Assembly: GCA_030646745.1 (NCBI GenBank)
Contig: JAUSKV010000269.1
Location: 1 to 5,254 of the forward strand
DNA from: Sulfurimonas sp.
Lineage (GTDB): Bacteria > Campylobacterota > Campylobacteria > Campylobacterales > Sulfurimonadaceae
Length of the DNA: 5,254 bases
Reading direction: 5' to 3'
Under the pieces are notes generated by a model. It was not told the DNA's origin and searched no databases. It saw only the letters and a program-made list of their open reading frames with translations. This document shows positions 1 to 4,980 of this stretch, one piece after another. Position 1 is the first letter of the stretch; each line of letters begins with the position of its first letter. Made by a program: the position numbers and the translations under genes.

Positions 1-132
1 ATGGAAAAACTCTTCGGAGAACCGGCTCACTTTTATGAACCGAGGGTACTGAAAAAGATACTTGAAGAGTATGGTTTTTCTGTGGATATTGTTCATCATA
101 AGTGGCGATATACTGTGAGTGCTTCTTTATAA
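1..132 (+). CDS. C-terminal end of a probable SAM-dependent methyltransferase (5' truncated by the window)
   Basis: Frame 1 is open from the first base to a TAA at 130-132 and encodes 43 residues. The ATG at position 1 is probably an internal Met, since no ribosome binding site can be seen before it. The residues FYEPRVLKKILEEYGF, then a hydrophobic strand and RYTVSASL, resemble the end of a class I methyltransferase: a helix ending in GF, followed by the last antiparallel beta strands. This is inferred from shape and no catalytic motif is visible, as the SAM-binding part lies upstream. Methyltransferase genes next to ribF occur in Campylobacterota as far as I recall, which fits. Base composition looks like the housekeeping genes further right rather than the AT-rich block that follows. 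It could instead be an unrelated alpha/beta protein. Confidence 0.5.
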   Translation: MEKLFGEPAHFYEPRVLKKILEEYGFSVDIVHHKWRYTVSASL

Positions 133-135
133 AAT
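127..135 (+). repeat. Direct repeat TTATAAAAT, left copy (right copy at 1585-1593)
   Basis: The 9-mer contains the last Leu codon and the stop of the methyltransferase; the copy at 1585-1593 contains the last Leu codon and the stop of the HNH gene, in the same frame register (TTA TAA AAT). Fusing the copies would leave the methyltransferase stop about 31 nt before ribF with the ribF ribosome binding site in place, a normal operon spacing. The repeat is all A/T, so chance is a serious alternative. TATAAA in the right copy could also act as a weak -10 for ribF. Confidence 0.35.
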
Positions 136-193
136 GAACATTGGAATAGGGTGTTTTAGAATATTGCCACAGTTATGAAAAGTAGATTTTAGC

Positions 194-199
194 TATAAT
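194..199 (+). promoter_or_regulatory. Probable -10 element of the MNT-HEPN-HNH operon
   Basis: A perfect TATAAT lies in the 99-bp gap before the antitoxin gene, preceded by TTTTAGC, much like the TTTGAC-TATAAT upstream of atpB. There is no convincing -35, which is usual for the main sigma factor of Campylobacterota. Transcription would start near 206, giving a leader of about 26 nt that contains the ribosome binding site TAGGAG at 218-223, eight bases before the ATG at 232. The 7-mer TTTGAAA occurs twice (209-215 and 224-230) around that site and might serve autoregulation, but it is short and AT-rich. Confidence 0.65.
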
Positions 200-223
200 T
201 TGCTTCACTTTGAAATTTAGGAG

Positions 224-234
224 TTTGAAAAATG
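224..234 (+). repeat. 11-bp direct repeat TTTGAAAAATG at the mntA start (second copy at 1621-1631)
   Basis: An exact 11-mer lies over the mntA start codon and again over the ribF start codon, bracketing the three accessory genes at a distance of 1397 bp. Joining these copies would place the ribF TTG one base after TAGGAG, too close for initiation, so this is a less convincing junction than the 9-mer pair. Start regions of AT-rich genes are biased to such strings. Confidence 0.3.
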
Positions 235-531
235 GAAAGTATTATTAAAAAAAATACTATTATAAATTATTTGCAAACACATAAAGATGAGTTCAAAGAG
301 AAGTTTCAAGTTGAACAAATAGGGCTTTTCGGTTCGTTTGCAAGAGATGAAGCGAATGAAGAGAGTGATATAGATATATTTGTAAACATGAAACCAGATT
401 TATTTATGTTAGTTGGCTTAAAAGAAAAGATAGAAAATGATTTGCATAAAAAAGTAGATGTATTAGCAAAACATAAACATATGAAACCATTTTTACTTGA
501 GATGATAAATAGGGATATTGTTTATGTCTGA
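232..531 (+). CDS. mntA: MNT-type nucleotidyltransferase antitoxin (MntA-like)
   Basis: A 99-residue minimal nucleotidyltransferase. The signature is complete: G34-S35 in LFGSFAR, D46 and D48 in SDIDIFV, and the third acidic residue D76 in KVDVL. These bind the two metals and the NTP in the DNA polymerase beta superfamily. In characterised HepT/MntA systems the MNT protein neutralises the partner HEPN RNase by transferring AMP to the tyrosine of its RX4HXY motif; the same role is inferred here from the intact triad and the overlapping HEPN gene. The length is normal for the family. The start ATG has a good TAGGAG site eight bases upstream. The gene is first in its operon and overlaps the toxin by 8 nt (ATGTCTGA), so antitoxin is made first. 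It is very AT-rich (11 G+C in bases 241-300). Confidence 0.9.
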   Translation: MESIIKKNTIINYLQTHKDEFKEKFQVEQIGLFGSFARDEANEESDIDIFVNMKPDLFMLVGLKEKIENDLHKKVDVLAKHKHMKPFLLEMINRDIVYV

Positions 532-901
532 TAGTAATTTAATGGTACTTTCTACACTTGAAGATATAAAATTTTCATTAGAACTTATTTTAAAAAGATT
601 TAAACATATAAATAGTTCTGATGATTTTATGGAAAATGAAGATAATTTAGAAAAACTAGACTCTATTGCAATGAGGCTGGTAGCCATAGGCGAGGGCTTT
701 AAAAATATTGATAAGCTTACAAACAACTCTTTTTTAGTTCATTATAAAAGTATTGACTGGAGAGGTGTGAAAGGAATTAGGGATGTACTTTCGCATCACT
801 ATTTTGATATTAATGCAGAAGTAATTTATGATTTGTGTGACAAAAATTTAGGTGAGCTTTTGAGTGTAGTGAATTTGATGATTGAAGATACAAAAAAATA
901 G
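524..901 (+). CDS. hepT: HEPN domain toxin of the DUF86 family (HepT-like RNase)
   Basis: A 125-residue, mostly helical protein with the HEPN active-site motif RX4HXY complete as R86-D-V-L-S-H91-H-Y93, followed by FDIN as in DUF86 toxins. HEPN proteins of this type cut RNA as dimers, and Y93 is the residue expected to be AMPylated by the MNT partner. A TTG six bases earlier (518) would also open the frame, but AGGGA at 511-515 sits eight bases before the ATG at 524 and only two before the TTG, so 524 is preferred. The ATG overlaps the end of the antitoxin gene, which points to translational coupling. Base composition is far below the housekeeping genes (12 G+C in each of bases 541-600 and 601-660), a sign of transfer. 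The motif-plus-partner evidence is strong; the actual RNA target cannot be read from sequence. Confidence 0.9.
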   Translation: MSDSNLMVLSTLEDIKFSLELILKRFKHINSSDDFMENEDNLEKLDSIAMRLVAIGEGFKNIDKLTNNSFLVHYKSIDWRGVKGIRDVLSHHYFDINAEVIYDLCDKNLGELLSVVNLMIEDTKK

Positions 902-921
902 TTTTAAATAAAAGGAATTTA

Positions 922-1590
922 GTGATAAAAGAATTTGAATTTATTAGACCATTGAATACTCTGGTATCTGAAGAAGAAATAATTTCAGATTTAAAGTCTG
1001 TCGCTAAGCAGTTGGGAAAAGAGACTGTTACTCAATCAGCATATGGTAAACTTGGAAAATATGATTGCACAACAGTAAGTCGTAAATTTGGTACATGGAA
1101 TAAAGCTTTAAAAATTGCCAATCTTTCTTTCTCAAATGAAGTTAATATTTCTGATGAGCGTTTATATGAAAATATTTTAAATATTTGGCAACATTTTGGT
1201 CGTCAACCTAGGCGTAGAGATTTAACTTCTGAAATATCAGAATTTTCACAAGGTCCTTATAACCGTAGTTTTAAAACATGGACTAATGCTCTGCAAAGTT
1301 TTGTTGATTATGCAAACGGTGAAGATTTAAAGATGCCAAATACAAATGAGAACAATATTGATAATAAGAGATCAAAAACAACAGGACGAGATCCATCTTT
1401 AAGATTACGATATAGAGTTTTACAAAGAGATTATTTTACTTGTAAGCAATGTGGTGCAAGTCCATCTAAAAATCCAAATGTAGTATTACATATTGACCAT
1501 ATTATTCCATGGAGTAAAAATGGAGAAACAGTGTTAGAAAATTTACAAACTCTTTGTTCAAATTGTAATTTAGGCAAAAGCAACTTATAA
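922..1590 (+). CDS. HNH endonuclease with two homing-endonuclease-associated repeats
   Basis: A 222-residue protein starting with GTG; AAAGGAA at 911-917 supports this start. Two N-terminal repeats (about residues 17-66 and 78-128), each ending in a similar box (FGTWNKAL at 56-63, FKTWTNAL at 117-124), match the homing-endonuclease-associated repeat thought to bind DNA. A lysine/asparagine-rich linker (134-156) leads to a C-terminal HNH nuclease: zinc ligands C174/C177 and C212/C215, HIDH at 190-193 with the catalytic His, N207, and N216 in the place of the last H (an H-N-N variant). All key residues are present, so it looks active. It lies only 20 nt after the toxin gene and shares its low G+C content, so it probably belongs to the same transcript. 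It could be a selfish homing nuclease, a defence effector or a regulator; sequence alone does not decide. The last Leu codon and stop fall in a 9-bp repeat also found at 127-135. Confidence 0.88.
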   Translation: MIKEFEFIRPLNTLVSEEEIISDLKSVAKQLGKETVTQSAYGKLGKYDCTTVSRKFGTWNKALKIANLSFSNEVNISDERLYENILNIWQHFGRQPRRRDLTSEISEFSQGPYNRSFKTWTNALQSFVDYANGEDLKMPNTNENNIDNKRSKTTGRDPSLRLRYRVLQRDYFTCKQCGASPSKNPNVVLHIDHIIPWSKNGETVLENLQTLCSNCNLGKSNL

Positions 1591-1593
1591 AAT
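1585..1593 (+). repeat. Direct repeat TTATAAAAT, right copy (left copy at 127-135)
   Basis: The partner of the copy at the end of the methyltransferase gene. It supplies the final codon and stop of the HNH gene. Its TATAAA (1586-1591) is also the best candidate for a local ribF promoter, with a start near 1598 and a short leader holding AAGGAA, but the match is weak and in an AT-rich stretch. Confidence 0.35.
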
Positions 1594-1607
1594 AATAGAT
1601 AAAAATA

Positions 1608-1613
1608 AAGGAA
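1608..1613 (+). promoter_or_regulatory. Ribosome binding site AAGGAA fixing the TTG start of ribF
   Basis: AAGGAA lies eight bases before the TTG at 1622. The only nearby ATG (1629) is out of frame, and the next in-frame Met falls inside the conserved nucleotide-binding motif, so the TTG start is secure. Confidence 0.75.
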
Positions 1614-1621
1614 AAAGTTAT

Positions 1622-2446
1622 TTGAAAAATGAGAGTACTGCAATCGCAATCGGCGGTTTTGATGGGATGCATATCGGGCATCAGCATCTTTTTAATGCTT
1701 TGGGTACAAATGGAACGATAGTCGTTATTGAGACGGGGTATGCGAACCTTACACCTAAAAATGAGAGAGAAAAATTTTCACATTATCCTCTCATGTATAT
1801 AGATTTGGATGCTATTCGTCATCTCAGCGGTGAAGAGTTTATCACACTTTTAAAAGAGAAATTTCCTAAACTCCAAAAGATAGTTGTCGGGTATGATTTT
1901 CACTTTGGTAAAAACAGAAAATACTCGTTTCACGAGTTGAAAACACTTTTTGATGGCGAGGTTGTGGTCATTGATGAGGTGACACATGAAGGCGATTCTG
2001 TGCATTCGCACAAAATCAGAGCCAAACTTCAGATAGGCGATATCAAAGGTGCAAATGCATTTTTAGGGCATAACTACACCATTCGAGGTGAACATATTGC
2101 AGGGCAGGGCATCGGTAAAAAGGAGTTGGTGGCGACTATCAACATCACGGCATGTGGATATTTAATACCAAAAGAGGGAGTTTATGCGACGCTCACCCGT
2201 ATAGATGATGAAGAACATTATCATCCATCCGTCTCATTTGTCGGTCATAGAGTGACAACGGATGGTTCATTTGCCATTGAGAGTCACATACTTGACGGCG
2301 AAGTGTTATGTAAAGATAGGGCGAGCATCAGTTTCGTCTCTTACATACGAGGCAATGAAAAATTTGAGTCATTAGCAGAGTTAAAAAAGGCTATACAAAA
2401 AGATATAGCTATCGCGTCCAAAGAGCTGAAGCTCTTACAACTGTAA
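1622..2446 (+). CDS. ribF: Bifunctional riboflavin kinase / FAD synthetase
   Basis: A 274-residue cytosolic enzyme that makes FMN from riboflavin and ATP, then FAD from FMN and ATP. The N-terminal FAD synthetase domain has the nucleotidyltransferase motif GGFDGMHIGH (11-20), DFHFGKNRK (92-100) and the S-x-x-IR segment with S129 and I132-R133 followed by GD (139-140). The C-terminal riboflavin kinase domain (about 149-274) has GQGIGKKEL (161-169), T172 and N174 of the usual PTAN motif with Ala171 in place of Pro, EGVYAT (185-190), and the catalytic Glu as E220 in ESHILD. The length is a little short of the usual 300-310, as in other Campylobacterota. It starts with TTG. It lies 31 nt after the HNH gene with no terminator between, and 10 nt before truD, with which it forms an operon. 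Its composition is that of the host, unlike the genes just upstream. Confidence 0.95.
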   Translation: MKNESTAIAIGGFDGMHIGHQHLFNALGTNGTIVVIETGYANLTPKNEREKFSHYPLMYIDLDAIRHLSGEEFITLLKEKFPKLQKIVVGYDFHFGKNRKYSFHELKTLFDGEVVVIDEVTHEGDSVHSHKIRAKLQIGDIKGANAFLGHNYTIRGEHIAGQGIGKKELVATINITACGYLIPKEGVYATLTRIDDEEHYHPSVSFVGHRVTTDGSFAIESHILDGEVLCKDRASISFVSYIRGNEKFESLAELKKAIQKDIAIASKELKLLQL

Positions 2447-2456
2447 AGAGAGAATT

Positions 2457-3476
2457 ATGAAAGAAAGAGAATATTTACAAGATAACAAACCGATTTATTT
2501 TGATTTTGTGCAAACACAAAAAGATTTTATAGTTGATGAGATTCCGCTTGCAGAGTTTAGAGGAAATGGAAACTTTTTGGTTTTGCATGTAAAAAAAATA
2601 GAACTCACCACTTGGGATATGATAGCAATTTTTGCAGAGTTTTTAAAGATACCTGCTGAGAAGATAGGCTATGCGGGGCTTAAAGATAAACATGCAACCA
2701 CAACACAATATATTTCTGTAGAAGCAAAATATGAAAACAGTTTTAAAAAATTTAAACATCCACAGATAAAAATACTAAAAACAACGAGACACACACACTC
2801 CATCCGAATGGGTGATTTGGCTGGAAATAAGTTTAGTATAAATCTCTTTGATATTGATGATATAAAAGCCGGACAGATTGAAAAGTTGGCTAGAAAAGCT
2901 GAGAAATTTGGGATTCCGAACTACTTTGGGTATCAAAGATTTGGGCGAGATAACGATTCGATTGAACAGGCAAAAGAGATGATTGCAGGAGATTTGTACA
3001 TTAAAGATGCAAAGCTCAAAAAGTTTTTGATTTCTGTCTATCAAAGCGTGCGTTTTAATGAGTGGCTCAAAGAGAGAGTGCTTTTGAGCCGTGAAAAAAA
3101 TGGGGGCAATTTTATGTTGCTGGAGGGTGATGTTTACCTCTCACATGAGGGCAAACTTTTTACTCCGAAAAACATACCTACAAAAGATTTTGAGGATAAT
3201 AAAGTAGTCCCGACAGGTCTTCTTTGCGGCAGAGATGTTTATCGTGCGCGTGACGTGGCAAGAGAGATAGAAGAGAAATATGATGATGAATTTTTGTATG
3301 AAAAGGGTTTAAGAAGAGAGGCTTTAGTGTTTCCTCATTCTGTAGAACTAAAGTACAACAAAAATTTTGGTCTTATGAATATCAGCTTTAAACTTCCTAA
3401 AGGTGCGTATGCCACAGTATTTTTAGAGAGCATTGCAAACAGAAATTTCACTGCTAAAGATGTAAAATTAAAATAA
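2457..3476 (+). CDS. truD: tRNA pseudouridine(13) synthase TruD
   Basis: A 339-residue enzyme that isomerises uridine 13 of certain tRNAs (tRNA-Glu in E. coli) to pseudouridine. The TruD family core is clear: FIVDEIP (24-30), the catalytic loop GYAGLKDKHATTTQ with D77 as the nucleophile (D80 in E. coli), the RxxxxxxMGDLAGNKF segment (111-126), PNYFGYQRFGR (154-164) and the C-terminal LPKGAYAT box. The TRUD-specific insertion domain occupies roughly 165-290. The length matches the family (E. coli 349). The ATG follows an AG-rich site (AAAGAGAGAA, 2445-2454) close to the ribF stop, so translation probably continues from ribF. A 6-bp hairpin at 2421-2436 lies in the ribF tail but has no T run. 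No missing residues are seen. Confidence 0.96.
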   Translation: MKEREYLQDNKPIYFDFVQTQKDFIVDEIPLAEFRGNGNFLVLHVKKIELTTWDMIAIFAEFLKIPAEKIGYAGLKDKHATTTQYISVEAKYENSFKKFKHPQIKILKTTRHTHSIRMGDLAGNKFSINLFDIDDIKAGQIEKLARKAEKFGIPNYFGYQRFGRDNDSIEQAKEMIAGDLYIKDAKLKKFLISVYQSVRFNEWLKERVLLSREKNGGNFMLLEGDVYLSHEGKLFTPKNIPTKDFEDNKVVPTGLLCGRDVYRARDVAREIEEKYDDEFLYEKGLRREALVFPHSVELKYNKNFGLMNISFKLPKGAYATVFLESIANRNFTAKDVKLK

Positions 3477-3523
3477 TTTAAAAAAATTTGCTCAATATTA
3501 TAAAAGTTTAATGAAGCTTTGAC

Positions 3524-3529
3524 TATAAT
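3524..3529 (+). promoter_or_regulatory. Probable -10 element of the atpB operon
   Basis: TATAAT preceded by TTTGAC in the 85-bp truD-atpB gap; transcription would start near 3536. No good -35 is seen. An AT-rich 7-bp hairpin (3503-3509 with 3514-3520, one G-T pair) lies just upstream; it has no T run and is not a clear terminator for truD. AAGGGAG (3548-3554), seven bases before the ATG, is the strongest ribosome binding site in the window. Confidence 0.7.
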
Positions 3530-3561
3530 CTCGCAACTTTTTAAGACAAGGGAGCACGCCT

Positions 3562-4236
3562 ATGGGTGAATTGTTTACTTTTTTCGGAGTATTTTCTCAC
3601 GATAAAACTTTTATTTATGTAACGCACATGTTACTATCTGCGGGCATCGCTTTGATGCTTGTTAAAATAGCTATGTCGAACCTTCAACTTGTTCCAAGAG
3701 GAACTCAAAATGTGATGGAAGCATACATTTCAGGTGTTCTTAAAATGGGAACGGATGTAATGGGTCAAGAGCCTGCACGCCGTTACCTTCCACTTGTAGC
3801 AACAATCGGTCTTTTTGTAGGAATTGCAAACTTAATCGGTGTAATTCCAGGGTTTGAAGCACCAACAGCATTTTTAGAGATGCCACTTACACTTGCTTTA
3901 GTTGTATTTGTTTACTACAATTTTGAGGGTATTCGTCGTCAAGGTATCGTGAAGTATTTCAAACACTTTTTAGGACCTGTTTGGTGGTTGTATTGGTTAA
4001 TGTTCCCAATCGAAATCGTATCTCACTTTTCTCGTTTAATCTCTCTTAGCTTCCGTCTTTTTGGAAATGTTAAGGGTGACGATATGTTCTTGATGGTAAT
4101 CTTGATGCTTGCTCCTTGGGTTTTACCGATGGTTCCTTTTGCTCTTCTTACTTTCATGGCATTCTTACAAGCTTTCATTTTCATGATGCTTACTTATGTT
4201 TACCTTGGTGGCGCAATCGCTGTTGACGAACACTAG
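3562..4236 (+). CDS. atpB: F-type ATP synthase subunit a (proton channel)
   Basis: A 224-residue integral membrane protein, part of the Fo sector, forming the two proton half-channels against the c-ring. The key segment [14 protein letters not shown] holds the essential Arg as R165 (R210 in E. coli), with D174 at the place of E. coli E219. [14 protein letters not shown] near the C-terminus carries Q203 (E. coli Q252). Hydrophobic segments lie at about 18-38, 76-97, 105-120, 139-160 and 176-218, consistent with the five-helix plus re-entrant fold. It is shorter than the E. coli protein (271), mainly at the N-terminus, as in related epsilonproteobacteria. No other ATP synthase gene adjoins it; atpB separate from atpFHAGDC is known in this phylum. 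It has its own promoter and a strong ribosome binding site, and heads a short operon with the two following genes. Confidence 0.97.
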   Translation: MGELFTFFGVFSHDKTFIYVTHMLLSAGIALMLVKIAMSNLQLVPRGTQNVMEAYISGVLKMGTDVMGQEPARRYLPLVATIGLFVGIANLIGVIPGFEAPTAFLEMPLTLALVVFVYYNFEGIRRQGIVKYFKHFLGPVWWLYWLMFPIEIVSHFSRLISLSFRLFGNVKGDDMFLMVILMLAPWVLPMVPFALLTFMAFLQAFIFMMLTYVYLGGAIAVDEH

Positions 4237-4245
4237 TAGTTTCCT

Positions 4246-4509
4246 ATGCAAAAAGATATATTCGACAGAATTATAGGCTTTTTGCTTGGAGCTTCATGGG
4301 GTATCGTTATTTTTGGTACCCTTATAGTTTTCAATATATTCCTTCCCCTCGGCATCAGCCTATCTCTCTTTGCAATAACTCTTTATATTGTAATTTCGCT
4401 TTTTCTTATTTTGGCTCTTGACGCTTTTTCTGTCAATAAGCAGAGATTGGCAGAAGCACAAAAACAGACAAAACTTCTGGAAAAAATTTACTCAAAACAT
4501 ACAAAATAG
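4246..4509 (+). CDS. Small two-helix inner-membrane protein of unknown function, downstream of atpB
   Basis: I do not recognise a named family. The 87-residue protein has a short charged N-terminus (KDIFDR), two long hydrophobic helices (about 9-33 and 36-61) joined by a tight LPLG turn, and a charged, helical C-terminal tail (64-87, rich in K, Q and E) that probably faces the cytoplasm. The hairpin topology with a small Gly-rich first helix (GFLLGASWG) recalls in outline the size and shape of AtpI/AtpZ-type assembly factors, which usually sit before atpB; this is only a hypothesis from position and topology. The start lies 9 nt after the atpB stop, and the spacer (TAGTTTCCT) has no Shine-Dalgarno, so translation probably depends on ribosomes finishing atpB. 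Composition is host-like (23 G+C in 4321-4380). Confidence 0.8.
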   Translation: MQKDIFDRIIGFLLGASWGIVIFGTLIVFNIFLPLGISLSLFAITLYIVISLFLILALDAFSVNKQRLAEAQKQTKLLEKIYSKHTK

Positions 4510-4514
4510 TCTTG

Positions 4515-4907
4515 ATGAAAAAAACTGTTTCAATCCTATTTACTTTTGTGCTAGCTCTTCTTTATGTTCTTTTTGAAGAGGATATTTCATTGCAAAAACT
4601 CTCAACAACAAACCATAATGAGAAATACTACCAGACTAAAATGTGTAATGCACTCGGCGGTGACATGGAAGTTGTTTTGGAAGATAAAGCAAGGATTGAC
4701 TGTTTAACTTTAGAATACGCAATCGAAGTTGACTTTGCCAAAAAATGGGCAGAGGGCATCGGTCAAACACTCTACTATGCACAGATGAGCGGCAAAAAAC
4801 CGGCCGTTGGACTTATCTGTGGTGCGGATGATAAAAAGTTTATTAGCAGACTCGAAACAGTTGCAAAAAAGCATAATATCAAAGTTATAATCATTGATGA
4901 AGAGTAG
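4515..4907 (+). CDS. Membrane-anchored or exported protein with a PD-(D/E)XK nuclease-like domain
   Basis: A 130-residue protein. Residues 4-20 form a hydrophobic segment after a KK start: a signal peptide or N-terminal anchor, without a clear cleavage site or lipobox. The rest looks like a compact alpha/beta domain with the order D62, then E71-V-D73 with K76-K77, and Q84-TLY-Y88. This recalls the PD-(D/E)XK fold with a RecB-like QxxxY motif, but ExD replaces ExK, so the lysine would have to be K76 or K77. The tail (94-130) is a strand-helix-strand with no known motif. Three cysteines (44, 63, 102) are present. The ATG at 4515 is preferred to the TTG one codon earlier. It starts 5 nt after the previous stop with no Shine-Dalgarno, so it is probably coupled to it. 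Gene reality is likely; the nuclease-fold assignment is tentative and its role unknown. Confidence 0.75.
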   Translation: MKKTVSILFTFVLALLYVLFEEDISLQKLSTTNHNEKYYQTKMCNALGGDMEVVLEDKARIDCLTLEYAIEVDFAKKWAEGIGQTLYYAQMSGKKPAVGLICGADDKKFISRLETVAKKHNIKVIIIDEE

Positions 4908-4914
4908 AACAACT

Positions 4915-4973
4915 TTCTACATGCTAAGTTCTCTTGAGTCTAAAAGCTTTATATAATTTTATTTTATGTAGAA
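4915..4973. repeat. 8-bp inverted repeat flanking the last promoter
   Basis: TTCTACAT (4915-4922) and its exact reverse complement ATGTAGAA (4966-4973) enclose the TATAAT at 4952-4957 and the expected transcription start. A third half, GTAGAA (4904-4909), can pair with TTCTAC (4915-4920) as a 6-bp, 5-loop hairpin over the preceding stop codon; no T run follows, so it is not a typical terminator. It could be an operator for an autoregulated toxin-antitoxin operon, or chance. Confidence 0.35.
4952..4957 (+). promoter_or_regulatory. Probable -10 element of the second MNT gene
   Basis: TATAAT in the 73-bp gap before the last gene. TTGAGT at 4934-4939 resembles a -35 but is only 12 bp away, too close. 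Transcription would start near 4964, leaving a leader of about 16 nt with no Shine-Dalgarno. Confidence 0.55.
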
Positions 4974-4980
4974 TCGTTGC

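Larger units (their letters stand above)
133..1593 (+). other. Putative acquired islet carrying MNT, HEPN and HNH genes
   Basis: The three genes form one unit between a methyltransferase end and ribF. Hand counts of G+C in 60-base samples give 11 (241-300), 12 (541-600), 12 (601-660), 16 (841-900), 14 (1141-1200) and 18 (1381-1440), against 22 (1801-1860), 23 (2041-2100), 21 (3901-3960) and 23 (5041-5100) outside. The 9-mer TTATAAAAT at both edges may mark the junctions. No integrase, transposase or tRNA attachment site is present, so the mode of entry is unknown. Borders are approximate. Confidence 0.5.

Noticed and set aside
134..178. A 14-codon reading frame starting just after the methyltransferase stop (ATG at 134, TGA at 176-178)
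   Set aside because: It has no ribosome binding site, no recognisable peptide and no clear link to a larger broken gene; most likely chance, though a relic of an older neighbour cannot be excluded.
493..726. Minus-strand reading frame of 77 codons
   Set aside because: It lies opposite the strongly supported MNT and HEPN genes, is low in complexity (Ser, Leu, Phe) and has no start signals.
1431..1687. Two overlapping minus-strand reading frames across the HNH-ribF junction
   Set aside because: They are antisense to the conserved HNH core and the RibF nucleotide-binding motif; their composition is that of reversed coding sequence.
2421..2436. Hairpin AAGAGC-TGAA-GCTCTT near the ribF 3' end
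   Set aside because: Only 6 bp, inside coding sequence, no T run after it, and truD follows 20 nt later; not a terminator.
2775..3044. Minus-strand frame of 89 codons
   Set aside because: It lies entirely inside truD, which is conserved through this stretch.
3503..3520. AT-rich hairpin upstream of the atpB promoter
   Set aside because: The stem is weak with one G-T pair and no T run; it overlaps the -35 region and is likely chance in AT-rich DNA.
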